DNA of 8,292 bases from Gammaproteobacteria bacterium (GTDB lineage Bacteria > Pseudomonadota > Alphaproteobacteria > UBA828), in the NCBI GenBank assembly GCA_002714015.1, contig PAWF01000055.1, positions 1 through 8,292 of the forward strand, given 5' to 3'. Of this stretch, positions 1 to 6,427 are shown one piece after another; positions within the stretch are counted from its first letter, which is position 1, and each line of letters begins with the position of its first letter. The notes beneath the pieces are model-generated. The model had not been told where the DNA came from. It was given only the letters and a program-made list of their open reading frames with translations, and ran no database searches. The translations under genes and the position numbers were made by a program.

Positions 1-311
1 CAAAAAATAGATACTTACTTGGAAATACAATTACAGAAGCAGACTGGAGGTTATTTACGACATTAGTTCGCTTTGATATTGCCTATGTTGGTCACTTTAA
101 GTGTAACCTAAAAAGATTAATAGAATTTCCTAATATGTTTTCATACGTAAAGGAACTGTATCAACAGAATGGGGTTAGTAATACTGTTGAAATTGATCAT
201 ATTAGAAATCATTATTATGGGAGTCATGCTAGCATAAACCCGACAGGTATAATTCCAATAGGTCCATCCTTAGACTTTACTGCTCCACATAATAGGGAAT
301 TTATAAGTTAA
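1..311 (+). CDS. yqjG: Glutathionyl-hydroquinone reductase, C-terminal part (5' truncated by window edge)
   Basis: The reading frame is open from base 3 to a TAA at 309-311 and gives the last 102 residues of a protein that starts outside the window. It contains RYLLGNTITEADWRLFTTLV, then VGHFKCNL, and near the end NHYYGSH, NPTGIIPIGP and LDFTAPH. These blocks are the typical C-terminal signature of the YqjG/ECM4 (xi-class GST) family. By family knowledge these cytoplasmic enzymes reduce glutathionyl-hydroquinones to hydroquinones, with a catalytic Cys in the N-terminal thioredoxin-like domain, which is not visible here. The gene lies 35 bases upstream of a co-directional gene, so the two may be co-transcribed. 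The call rests on motif recognition. The family is confident, while the substrate in this organism is unknown. Confidence 0.88.
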   Translation, partial: KNRYLLGNTITEADWRLFTTLVRFDIAYVGHFKCNLKRLIEFPNMFSYVKELYQQNGVSNTVEIDHIRNHYYGSHASINPTGIIPIGPSLDFTAPHNREFIS

Positions 312-346
312 AAATTAGAATCTATAAAAGAAAAGGAAGCCTGTAC

Positions 347-1234
347 ATGGAAAAAATCCACATTCAGTTTAGTCGTTTCTCTGCTTTCTATTCACCACTA
401 ATTATCGCTATTGCCGGAAATTTTCTCCAAGAAGAAGGTTTTATACCCGAGTGGTCAATAGCTTCTTCTCCTTCAGACGCTACACTAGCACTTGCAAATG
501 GATCAGTAGACATTATTCAATCAGCAGTTAGTCAGGGTTTTGGTCCTTCAGGCTCTAAACATAATTCTAAGGTTTCTCACTTTGCACAAATTAACCAAAT
601 GGATGGTTTTTTTATTACATCCAGAAAACAACAAACTAATTTTAAATGGCATAATCTAGAGGGTTCTAAAATGATTCTACAACCTGGAGGGCAACCCTTA
701 GCAATGTTTAAGTATGCTTGTAAAAAAGCAGGAATTGATTTTAATAAAATTGAAAAAATTAATCCTCTTCCAGATTTAGATATGGACCAATCATTTAGAA
801 TAGGGCACGGAGATTATATTCAGCAACAAGGACCTGCACCTCAACAATTAGAGGCTGATGGTTATGGGTATGTTGTTGCCAATGTAGGAGCGCAAGTAGG
901 CGTATGTGCATTCTCTAGTCTTGCAGCAAGAAAGGTATGGCTTGAAGGGGATAAATGTTTTGCCTTCATTAACGCCTATTCAAAAGCGCGAAATTTTATA
1001 AATGAACATTCGGCAATTGAAATATCAAGTATAGAAAAACCCTTTTTCCCCGACTTACCTCAAGATGTTTTGTCTACTTGTATTGATCAATATAAAAAAA
1101 CTGATTGCTGGGGTGGTCCAATACAAATAACAGAACAAGCTTTTAATTCAACAGTAGAGATTTTTAATTATAATGGTTTATTACAACGTCAACCCGTATA
1201 TTCAGAAATTTGTAAAGATATTAAATTCATTTAA
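347..1234 (+). CDS. NMT1/THI5-like (periplasmic-binding-fold) protein without signal peptide
   Basis: This 295-residue protein starts at an ATG preceded by AAGGA (333-337) at 9 bases spacing. The N-terminus (FYSPLIIAIAGNFLQEEGF, residues 14-32) matches the usual opening of the SsuA/THI5/NMT1 family, where a ligand-facing segment leads into a helix with a Gly-rich end. NGSVDIIQSAVSQ (51-63) and the late AFINAYSKARNFINE (206-220) also fit the fold. Family members are either ABC-transporter substrate-binding proteins or, in fungi and some bacteria, cytosolic THI5 enzymes making the thiamine pyrimidine. There is no signal peptide or lipobox: the protein begins directly with beta-strand 1. No permease or ATPase gene is nearby. 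The CCCFC motif known from yeast THI5 is absent, so I do not call thiamine synthesis. It may be a cytosolic ligand-binding or enzymatic protein. It follows the hydroquinone reductase by 35 bases, and its TAA touches the stop codon of the convergent E1 gene. Confidence 0.7.
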   Translation: MEKIHIQFSRFSAFYSPLIIAIAGNFLQEEGFIPEWSIASSPSDATLALANGSVDIIQSAVSQGFGPSGSKHNSKVSHFAQINQMDGFFITSRKQQTNFKWHNLEGSKMILQPGGQPLAMFKYACKKAGIDFNKIEKINPLPDLDMDQSFRIGHGDYIQQQGPAPQQLEADGYGYVVANVGAQVGVCAFSSLAARKVWLEGDKCFAFINAYSKARNFINEHSAIEISSIEKPFFPDLPQDVLSTCIDQYKKTDCWGGPIQITEQAFNSTVEIFNYNGLLQRQPVYSEICKDIKFI

Positions 1235-3241
1235 TTACTTAATATTATACCCCATAACTTTCTTTGCCTCTTGTAATATTCTATCCTGTGAAGGAATTAC
1301 AGAACGCTCTAAATTATCATTATAAGGCATGGGAGTGTGAGGGGCTCCTAAACGGGCTACTGGGGCATCAAGGTAATCAAATGCAAGCTCCATCACCATT
1401 GCAGAAATTTCAGCTCCAAAACCACCTTGCACCCATGCCTCATGAACAATCAATAGTCTATTTGTTTTTTTAACAGAAGCAATAATAGTGTCCTTGTCCA
1501 GAGGCTGAAGCGTACGCGGATCAATAACCTCAGCACTAATTCCTTCACGTTCTAACATAGATGCAGCATTTAAGGCTCTTGGCAACATCCCTGCGATTGC
1601 AAGAATAGTGATATCTGTCCCCTGCCTCTTTACATCTGCCTTGCCAAGGGGAATTGCATAAAGCTCTTCAGGAACTGGACCTGGCTTACCTAGATACAGC
1701 ATCTTTTGCTCTAGAAAGATTACTGGATTGTCATCTCTTATTGAAGAAACGAGCAAACCTTTTGCATCATAGGGGGTAGATGGAGCAACTACAACCAATC
1801 CAGGCACATGAGTAAACCAAGCCTCAAGACTTTGACTATGCTGGGCAGCTAAACGTACTCCGCCACCCTGAGGTCCTCTGACTACAAGAGGAACACTTGG
1901 TTTACCTCCTAACATGAATCTAAACTTTGCAGCCTGATTTACAAGCATATCCATAGCCAATGCAACAAAATCAAAAATTTGAATTTCTACAATTGGTCTC
2001 ATTCCTGCGATTGCAGCACCAACACCACAACCTGTAAAGGTTGCCTCAGAAATTGGAGTGTCACGAACTCTTTCTGACCCAAAGCGGTCATACAGTCCTT
2101 TAGAAACTTGAAATATACCACCAGTTTTACCAACATCTTCACCCATTAAGAAAACTTCATTATCCCTTTCCATTTCCTGCAACATTGCCTCATTAAGTGC
2201 TTCAACATATGAAAGTTCTCTGCTGCCTTTATTCATAGGTTCAACAGTATTTTTATGTGGGACATAAACTGATGATAACATTGATGTAAAGTCTGGCTCA
2301 GGACTTTGCCGAGCAAACTCTACAGCTTGTTTGATATCCTCTGATACTTTTTGATCAATATTTTTTAAATCATCTTTAGAGAGAATTTTCTCAAACAATA
2401 ATTTATCCTCTAATATTATTAGTGGATCTCGATCCTTCCACTTTTGGAATTCATCTTCGGGTCTTGGATCACGAAGATTAGCCCGCATAGAATGTTGCCC
2501 CCAACGATAGGTCATTGCCTCTATAAGAGTAGGACCTTGGCCCATGCGAGCACGTTCAGCAGCATCCCTAAAAACAAGATAAACCTCAACTGCATCATTC
2601 CCATCAATTGTTATACCAGGAATCTCATAGCTAGAGGCTCTTGTTGCTATTTGAGAAACAGCAGTTGTATTCTTGTAAGGAGTACTTAAAGCGTATTGAT
2701 TATTTTCACATACAAATATTAATGGTAAATTCCATACAGCAGCCAGATTCATTGACTCATGGAATATGCCCTGATTAGAAGCTCCATCACCAAAAAAGGC
2801 TACAGCAACCTGATCACTATTTCGAAGTTTAGAGGCTAATGCAGCACCAGTTGATAATGGCATTGCAGCACCAACAATTCCATTTGCACCAACTATATTA
2901 AGATTCATATCTGCTATATGCATCGACCCCCCAAGACCCTGACAATAACCGCTCTGTTTACCCATTAATTCAGCCATCATTAGATCTAAACTGGCTCCTT
3001 TTGCGATGCAATGACCATGCCCTCTATGATAACTTGCGATAAAATCTTGGTTATTCAAAACACCACACACGGATGCAGCTATAGCTTCTTCGCCCATATA
3101 ACTGTGCGCAGTTCCCTTTATTTCTCCTCTCTCAAATAGAGTAATAGCTGTTTCTTCAAATATGCGTATTCTTCGCATGTTTGTATAAATGTCACATAAT
3201 GTATCTGGATCTACCTGCAGGTTTGTTTTCCCGTCTGACAT
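1235..3241 (-). CDS. Fused thiamine-diphosphate 2-oxoacid (or acetoin) dehydrogenase E1, alpha and beta in one chain
   Basis: This 668-residue protein carries both halves of a heterotetrameric E1. In the alpha half (about 12-320) I see HRGHG (72-76), GGSMH (104-108) and the ThDP/Mg motif GDGASNQG (from 151) ending in ENNQ (179-182). In the beta half (about 341-668) I see GEDVG (367-371), TPISEATF with E399 matching the Glu that contacts the ThDP pyrimidine, AAQHSQ with H468, and the transketolase C-terminal domain ending near PHTPMPYNDN. E1 decarboxylates a 2-oxoacid (pyruvate, branched-chain oxoacid) or cleaves acetoin, then passes the acyl group to a lipoyl E2. The closest look is PDH/acetoin/branched-chain type; the exact substrate cannot be read off. 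No E2 or E3 is in the window. I chose the ATG at 3241 because AAGGA lies 9 bases upstream; a TTG seven codons further up would bury that site. The gene is last in a right-to-left set and ends flush with the convergent gene's stop. Confidence 0.9.
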   Translation of the reverse strand: MSDGKTNLQVDPDTLCDIYTNMRRIRIFEETAITLFERGEIKGTAHSYMGEEAIAASVCGVLNNQDFIASYHRGHGHCIAKGASLDLMMAELMGKQSGYCQGLGGSMHIADMNLNIVGANGIVGAAMPLSTGAALASKLRNSDQVAVAFFGDGASNQGIFHESMNLAAVWNLPLIFVCENNQYALSTPYKNTTAVSQIATRASSYEIPGITIDGNDAVEVYLVFRDAAERARMGQGPTLIEAMTYRWGQHSMRANLRDPRPEDEFQKWKDRDPLIILEDKLLFEKILSKDDLKNIDQKVSEDIKQAVEFARQSPEPDFTSMLSSVYVPHKNTVEPMNKGSRELSYVEALNEAMLQEMERDNEVFLMGEDVGKTGGIFQVSKGLYDRFGSERVRDTPISEATFTGCGVGAAIAGMRPIVEIQIFDFVALAMDMLVNQAAKFRFMLGGKPSVPLVVRGPQGGGVRLAAQHSQSLEAWFTHVPGLVVVAPSTPYDAKGLLVSSIRDDNPVIFLEQKMLYLGKPGPVPEELYAIPLGKADVKRQGTDITILAIAGMLPRALNAASMLEREGISAEVIDPRTLQPLDKDTIIASVKKTNRLLIVHEAWVQGGFGAEISAMVMELAFDYLDAPVARLGAPHTPMPYNDNLERSVIPSQDRILQEAKKVMGYNIK

Positions 3242-3250
3242 TTGTAAATT

Positions 3251-3255
3251 TCCTT
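3251..3255 (-). promoter_or_regulatory. Ribosome binding site fixing the E1 start
   Basis: On the - strand this reads AAGGA, followed by 9 bases and then ATG at 3241. The longer open frame starts at a TTG at 3262 that has this site inside its coding sequence, so the ATG is the better start. Confidence 0.7.
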
Positions 3256-3277
3256 TTATCAAAAATGTATAATGGGA

Positions 3278-3283
3278 ATTATA
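3278..3283 (-). promoter_or_regulatory. Possible -10 element upstream of the E1 gene
   Basis: The 66-base gap between the isomerase-like gene and the E1 gene holds a perfect TATAAT on the - strand. A transcript from it would begin near 3271 and give a leader of about 30 bases before the ATG at 3241. The hexamer at -35 spacing (CTGCTT) is a poor match, and the DNA is AT-rich, so chance occurrence is quite possible. If real, E1 could be transcribed separately from the helicase and isomerase genes. Confidence 0.3.
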
Positions 3284-3307
3284 AGTATATAGGAGAAAAT
3301 AAGCAGG

Positions 3308-3961
3308 TTATTCTCTACGTTGTAAACCCTTATTAATCATTCTTGAATGTAGTTCCAAAAATCGGTCTTGACCATAAAATGGCTCTCCATCCAAAACCAT
3401 CAATGGAACCCCCCAATGCCCAGCGGCACGTTGTTCTTCCTGATTTATTGAAATATTTTTATCTAATTCTTTCCAATTATTTTTAATAATACCACAGAGG
3501 GTTTGCCAATTTAAACCTGCAGTTTCTGTTGCTTTTTCAAGATGTTTATTCTCATGCCAATTATCAGTTGAACCATCCCACATCATCTTCATAACTGAGT
3601 TAGCAAATTTAAAACCATCACCATTAAGCGAAGCAGCAGCAGCTAATCGGGTAACAGGGGTTATAAAGGGTTGATCTTCAGAAAATGTATCATTCTCAAG
3701 ATCTGAAACAACTGGATCAGGGATAGGGCGGCGATAAGGTATATTTAAGTATTCTGCCACACGTTTAGAGTCTAAAATATGATAGGCACGCCTTAAAGGG
3801 TCAGACCTTAAAAAAAACTCTGGGTCACGAATTGCCAATGGATAAACAGGCCGTAAATTAATTTTTACATCCCAGTCTTTTTCAAGGTTACTTAGACGAT
3901 CATTGAGAAAATAACAATAAGGACTACGAAAAGAGTAATATAAATCAATTACAAAAACCAT
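3308..3961 (-). CDS. 2-hydroxychromene-2-carboxylate isomerase-like protein (DsbA/GST-kappa fold)
   Basis: This is a 217-residue cytoplasmic protein with no signal peptide, about the usual family length. The opening YYSFRSPYCYF (8-18) is the characteristic N-terminal loop of the HCCA isomerase / GST-kappa group, with S13 in the place of the glutathione-activating serine rather than a CxxC pair. RPVYPLAIR (37-45) fits the second strand. The C-terminal GHWGVPLMVLDGEPFYGQDR (181-200) is the classic thioredoxin-fold end, with cis-proline P186 and the family's GQDR. Family members use glutathione; the named member isomerises 2-hydroxychromene-2-carboxylate in naphthalene breakdown. Many homologues have unknown substrates, so naphthalene degradation is not implied. 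The start is supported by AAGG (3970-3973) 8 bases upstream of the ATG. It sits 29 bases after the helicase gene and 66 before the E1 gene on the same strand. Confidence 0.83.
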   Translation of the reverse strand: MVFVIDLYYSFRSPYCYFLNDRLSNLEKDWDVKINLRPVYPLAIRDPEFFLRSDPLRRAYHILDSKRVAEYLNIPYRRPIPDPVVSDLENDTFSEDQPFITPVTRLAAAASLNGDGFKFANSVMKMMWDGSTDNWHENKHLEKATETAGLNWQTLCGIIKNNWKELDKNISINQEEQRAAGHWGVPLMVLDGEPFYGQDRFLELHSRMINKGLQRRE

Positions 3962-3990
3962 TTACTAGACCTTAAAAATTTATTCTTAGA

Positions 3991-5820
3991 TTAAGCAGCT
4001 ATTTCTGAGGCATTAAAATAAGGTAAATTATCACGAGAAGAGCAACCAAGCATTGATAATCTTTCGGCAACTCTAACAGCTTTCTGATATTTTCTTTCTT
4101 TTTCAGAGTCTGATGCACTCATAAAAACTGCTCCACACAATGATATACCATAATGAGTTTGTAAGGGTCTTATGAGTCGACCTGCAAGCATACCATCTGC
4201 AATTAGAGATAAGTCAAAGTTTTCTTGTTTTTTTATGATAATTTTATTTTTAACTAAGTAATTACGTATAAAGACCTCTGTTGCTAGTGCGGCATCCCAG
4301 TATTCAGTTTCTGAGTTAGTCTCATCACCAGATACATTAGAAAAAGCCATACAAAAAGATAGAAATACCTTTTCTTTATCCGATGCAGTCCGCCATGTAG
4401 TATCACCTAATGTTTGCCAAGTTGAGGGATCCATTCTCTCGTATGCCTTGGGTACTCTGTCAAAAAATACTCGATGTAGAGCCTGTTCATTAACAGTATT
4501 TGCTAATTTTTGCTCCTTATATATATCTACTGCTGCGTAACTTCCACAGGCTGGACAAGTATCATCAGCATAAGCATTTTTTTTGTAAATATGGGAACAT
4601 CGCATTTTATCTGGAAGTTCATTTTTACATAACAAGTAAGTGTCTTCCGCATCTTCTCCATCTTGCTGCTCGCCAATCCAATTGAAACGATTCATGAACT
4701 GTAAGTGTGACCCTCGAGTACTCCATAAACTCCATTTTAGTTTCTCCACTGGACCAAACGTGCTCCAGTTTGAGCTAACATCAATTATAATGCACTTATC
4801 CTTTTGTGAAGCAGCTCTTAGGCCTCTTCCAACTGATTGCCCCCATAGTACTTTAGAAAGAGTTGGTCTTAAGTGAACAATAATATTGCAATGCGGATTA
4901 TCCCAGCCCTCCGTAAGCACCCCAACAGATACCATAGCTTCTAATTCACCACTCTCATGTAGAGACAAAAGTTGCATACGTTCCTTTATAGGTGTAGCTG
5001 CAGTAACTATTTCTGCACTTATACCCGCATCTCTGATTTTATTAAGGGTTACTTCAGCAACTTTAACATCAGAACAAAACCAAGCAGAGATTGGCTTAGG
5101 AGAAACTTTATCTCGTTCATCTTTGTAGCTCCACATCGCACAATCAATCATAGAAGACTTAATTATAGCATCAGAAAGTGTACTGACAGGGAAATCACCA
5201 GAAGTGATATCTATTTTTGCAAGATTAAGGTCATGCACAAAATGTGCTCTATAAACTGGCTTAACCAAAACTTTTTCATTAATTAGGTCTTCAATATTGG
5301 CACAGTCAATGATTGCATCAAACGCAAGATTAAGTTGATCCCTTTGATCCGCTGTCCTTCGCTCCGGTGACGCAGTTAAGCCTATAAACTGTGCGTTAGG
5401 TTTTCCTGCCTCAAGGAATAAATCAATAACTCTTTTATAAGAATTACCATTTGGAGATACCCTATGAGCTTCGTCTACAATGATAAGATCCGCTGCTGGT
5501 ACGGCAGCATCTAAAATTTCTTTAGCTCGCATATTTGTGGATAATAATATATCACAATCATCAAAGGCAAAACTTGTATCAGATAACTTGAGTTTACGTA
5601 CAGAATGTTTTTTGCTTAAAGCAGCCTCAAGTTGTTCTAATAAAACTAGTCTATGGCAAAGAACAATTACTTTCTTATTTTTATAGAAACGCTCTATAAG
5701 CTCACTAGCTAAAACAGTTTTCCCTGCTCCCGTAGGAGCCTTTAAGATAAATCGCTTATGCTTTCTAATTGTAGTTGGAAAGCTATCAATAACCTCTTGC
5801 TGCCAATTTCTAAGTTTCAT
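3991..5820 (-). CDS. DEAD/DEAH-box superfamily 2 helicase with Cys cluster and uncharacterised C-terminal region
   Basis: This 609-residue cytoplasmic protein has the full SF2 motif set: an early LRNWQQEVID (Q-like region), Walker A APTGAGKT (28-35), motif Ia around VLCHRLVLLEQ (54-64), DEAH (116-119), LTAS (148-151), motif V GVLTEGWDNP (300-309) and motif VI QSVGRGLR (328-335). It resembles the SSL2/COG1061 group of ATP-driven nucleic-acid translocases seen in bacteria and phages. After the helicase core come C398, C408, C422 and C425 (the last two as CPAC), consistent with a small zinc-binding module. About 180 further residues follow that I do not recognise. It could act in repair, RNA metabolism or a phage-derived role; the sequence does not decide. 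No strong Shine-Dalgarno sequence precedes the ATG. It is the first gene of a - strand set whose other members are metabolic, which is unusual company. Confidence 0.85.
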   Translation of the reverse strand: MKLRNWQQEVIDSFPTTIRKHKRFILKAPTGAGKTVLASELIERFYKNKKVIVLCHRLVLLEQLEAALSKKHSVRKLKLSDTSFAFDDCDILLSTNMRAKEILDAAVPAADLIIVDEAHRVSPNGNSYKRVIDLFLEAGKPNAQFIGLTASPERRTADQRDQLNLAFDAIIDCANIEDLINEKVLVKPVYRAHFVHDLNLAKIDITSGDFPVSTLSDAIIKSSMIDCAMWSYKDERDKVSPKPISAWFCSDVKVAEVTLNKIRDAGISAEIVTAATPIKERMQLLSLHESGELEAMVSVGVLTEGWDNPHCNIIVHLRPTLSKVLWGQSVGRGLRAASQKDKCIIIDVSSNWSTFGPVEKLKWSLWSTRGSHLQFMNRFNWIGEQQDGEDAEDTYLLCKNELPDKMRCSHIYKKNAYADDTCPACGSYAAVDIYKEQKLANTVNEQALHRVFFDRVPKAYERMDPSTWQTLGDTTWRTASDKEKVFLSFCMAFSNVSGDETNSETEYWDAALATEVFIRNYLVKNKIIIKKQENFDLSLIADGMLAGRLIRPLQTHYGISLCGAVFMSASDSEKERKYQKAVRVAERLSMLGCSSRDNLPYFNASEIAA

Positions 5821-5872
5821 ATAAATGAAATACCGGTTTGGAAAACATATAAAATATACAAAAACTACTATG

Positions 5873-5904
5873 AAAAAACCCCCTAACTATTTATGTTAGC
5901 GGGT
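5873..5904 (-). terminator. Rho-independent terminator (- strand)
   Basis: On the - strand CCCGCTAAC and GTTAGGGGG form a nine-position stem with one G-G mismatch (arms 5895-5903 and 5879-5887), with a 7-base loop. It is followed directly by six T residues (5873-5878). There is no T-tract in the + direction. It would end transcription of the ABM-like gene 140 bases downstream of its stop. It also lies 53 bases upstream of the helicase start, so it could act as an attenuator for that gene. Confidence 0.75.
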
Positions 5905-5961
5905 ATCAACTTAAGCTCTGGGTTCAAACAACATGCTTATACATGGCTTATTGCAAACCGT
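5873..5961 (-). ncRNA. Candidate small RNA or terminator-controlled leader upstream of the helicase
   Basis: On the - strand this segment begins just after a possible promoter and ends in the intrinsic terminator. Near its 5' end GGTT (5956-5959) and CAA (5951-5953) can pair with TTGAACC (5921-5927), enclosing two CATG copies that can also pair. AACCC (5920-5924) could instead pair with GGGTT in the 3' arm of the terminator (5877-5881), giving mutually exclusive folds. The helices are short, so this may be coincidence. It does not match a known RNA family that I recognise. It may equally be just the 3' untranslated end of the ABM-like transcript. Confidence 0.22.
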
Positions 5962-5967
5962 AAATAT

Positions 5968-5997
5968 ATTATCTAACTCATTTCTTTAAGCTGACTA
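5968..5997 (-). promoter_or_regulatory. Possible sigma70-type promoter in the helicase / ABM gap
   Basis: On the - strand TAGTCA (5992-5997; four of six matches to TTGACA) is separated by 18 bases from GATAAT (5968-5973; five of six matches to TATAAT). Transcription would start near 5961, ahead of the terminator at 5873-5904. It is the best-spaced promoter-like pair I found in this gap, but AT-rich sequence produces such matches by chance. Confidence 0.3.
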
Positions 5998-5998
5998 A

Positions 5999-6014
5999 AA
6001 TAATAATTATTATT
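5999..6014. repeat. Perfect 16-base AT-only palindrome
   Basis: The sequence AATAATAATTATTATT reads the same on both strands. It lies 30-45 bases beyond the stop of the ABM-like gene. It could be an operator-like dyad next to the possible promoter at 5968-5997, but it is built only of A and T in an AT-rich gap, so it may have no function. Confidence 0.4.
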
Positions 6015-6043
6015 AATTTATCTATGATTAAAGAACTATATAT

Positions 6044-6385
6044 CTAGTGATTTTCTGGTTCTGGAAGTACAAATCCCATATCTCGTTTCCCACTTACCTC
6101 GTATATTTCTGCTGAATAATCTTTGATATCACCTCTAATACTAGCCTGACTTAGAACTTCAACAAGCTTATCCATATAAGGATAAGTGAAATGTTTATCA
6201 AGATCATCTTGATCGTCCCAAACCTCAAAAATAGTTGCACGATTCTCATTTGTAATATCAATTGCCCAATCATATATTTGTGCACCCGGCTCTTTTCTTG
6301 AATTATTTACTGCATCCAATATTTCTTCTTTAATTTTATCAAATCCACCAGGAGAGAATTCAAATACTACCGCTACTATAATCAT
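6044..6385 (-). CDS. Small ABM-fold (antibiotic biosynthesis monooxygenase / YgiN-like) protein
   Basis: This 113-residue protein has the length and layout of a single dimeric alpha+beta barrel domain. It opens with strand MIIVAVVFEF, then a helix, EPGAQIYDW (32-40), the strand TIFEVWDDQDDLDKHF (51-66) with the family-typical W and H65, and a final strand SAEIYEV (91-97). Family members are cofactor-free quinol monooxygenases, haem-degrading enzymes or proteins of unknown role; the fold alone does not tell which. The last 16 residues are a charged, proline-containing tail. The start is supported by GAGGA (6395-6399) 9 bases upstream. It is divergent from the amidohydrolase gene with only 42 bases between the starts, so promoters for the pair must overlap the coding ends. 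A - strand terminator follows 140 bases downstream. Confidence 0.75.
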   Translation of the reverse strand: MIIVAVVFEFSPGGFDKIKEEILDAVNNSRKEPGAQIYDWAIDITNENRATIFEVWDDQDDLDKHFTYPYMDKLVEVLSQASIRGDIKDYSAEIYEVSGKRDMGFVLPEPENH

Positions 6386-6427
6386 TTTCAGTTTTCCTCA
6401 AAAAAATATTCTGTAGGAATTAGAATT

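Noticed and set aside
347..1234. Assignment as THI5 thiamine-pyrimidine synthase
   Set aside because: The CCCFC motif is absent and there are no thiamine genes nearby, so only the fold family is supported.
3242..3262. Seven-residue N-terminal extension of the E1 from a TTG codon
   Set aside because: It would place the AAGGA ribosome site inside the coding region; the ATG at 3241 has that site at ideal spacing.
4640..5286. Overlapping + strand open frames of 78-104 codons inside the helicase gene
   Set aside because: They lie antisense to a full-length helicase with all its motifs, overlap each other, and their translations show no recognisable domain.
5914..5935. tRNA-like T-loop sequence GGTTCAAAC on the + strand
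   Set aside because: The flanking bases do not form a T-stem, and no acceptor, anticodon or D-arm can be built around it.
5931..5950. Short near-direct repeat ACATGCTTAT / ACATGGCTTA as a CRISPR-like or iteron repeat
   Set aside because: There are only two imperfect copies side by side with no spacers, and no cas or replication gene is nearby.
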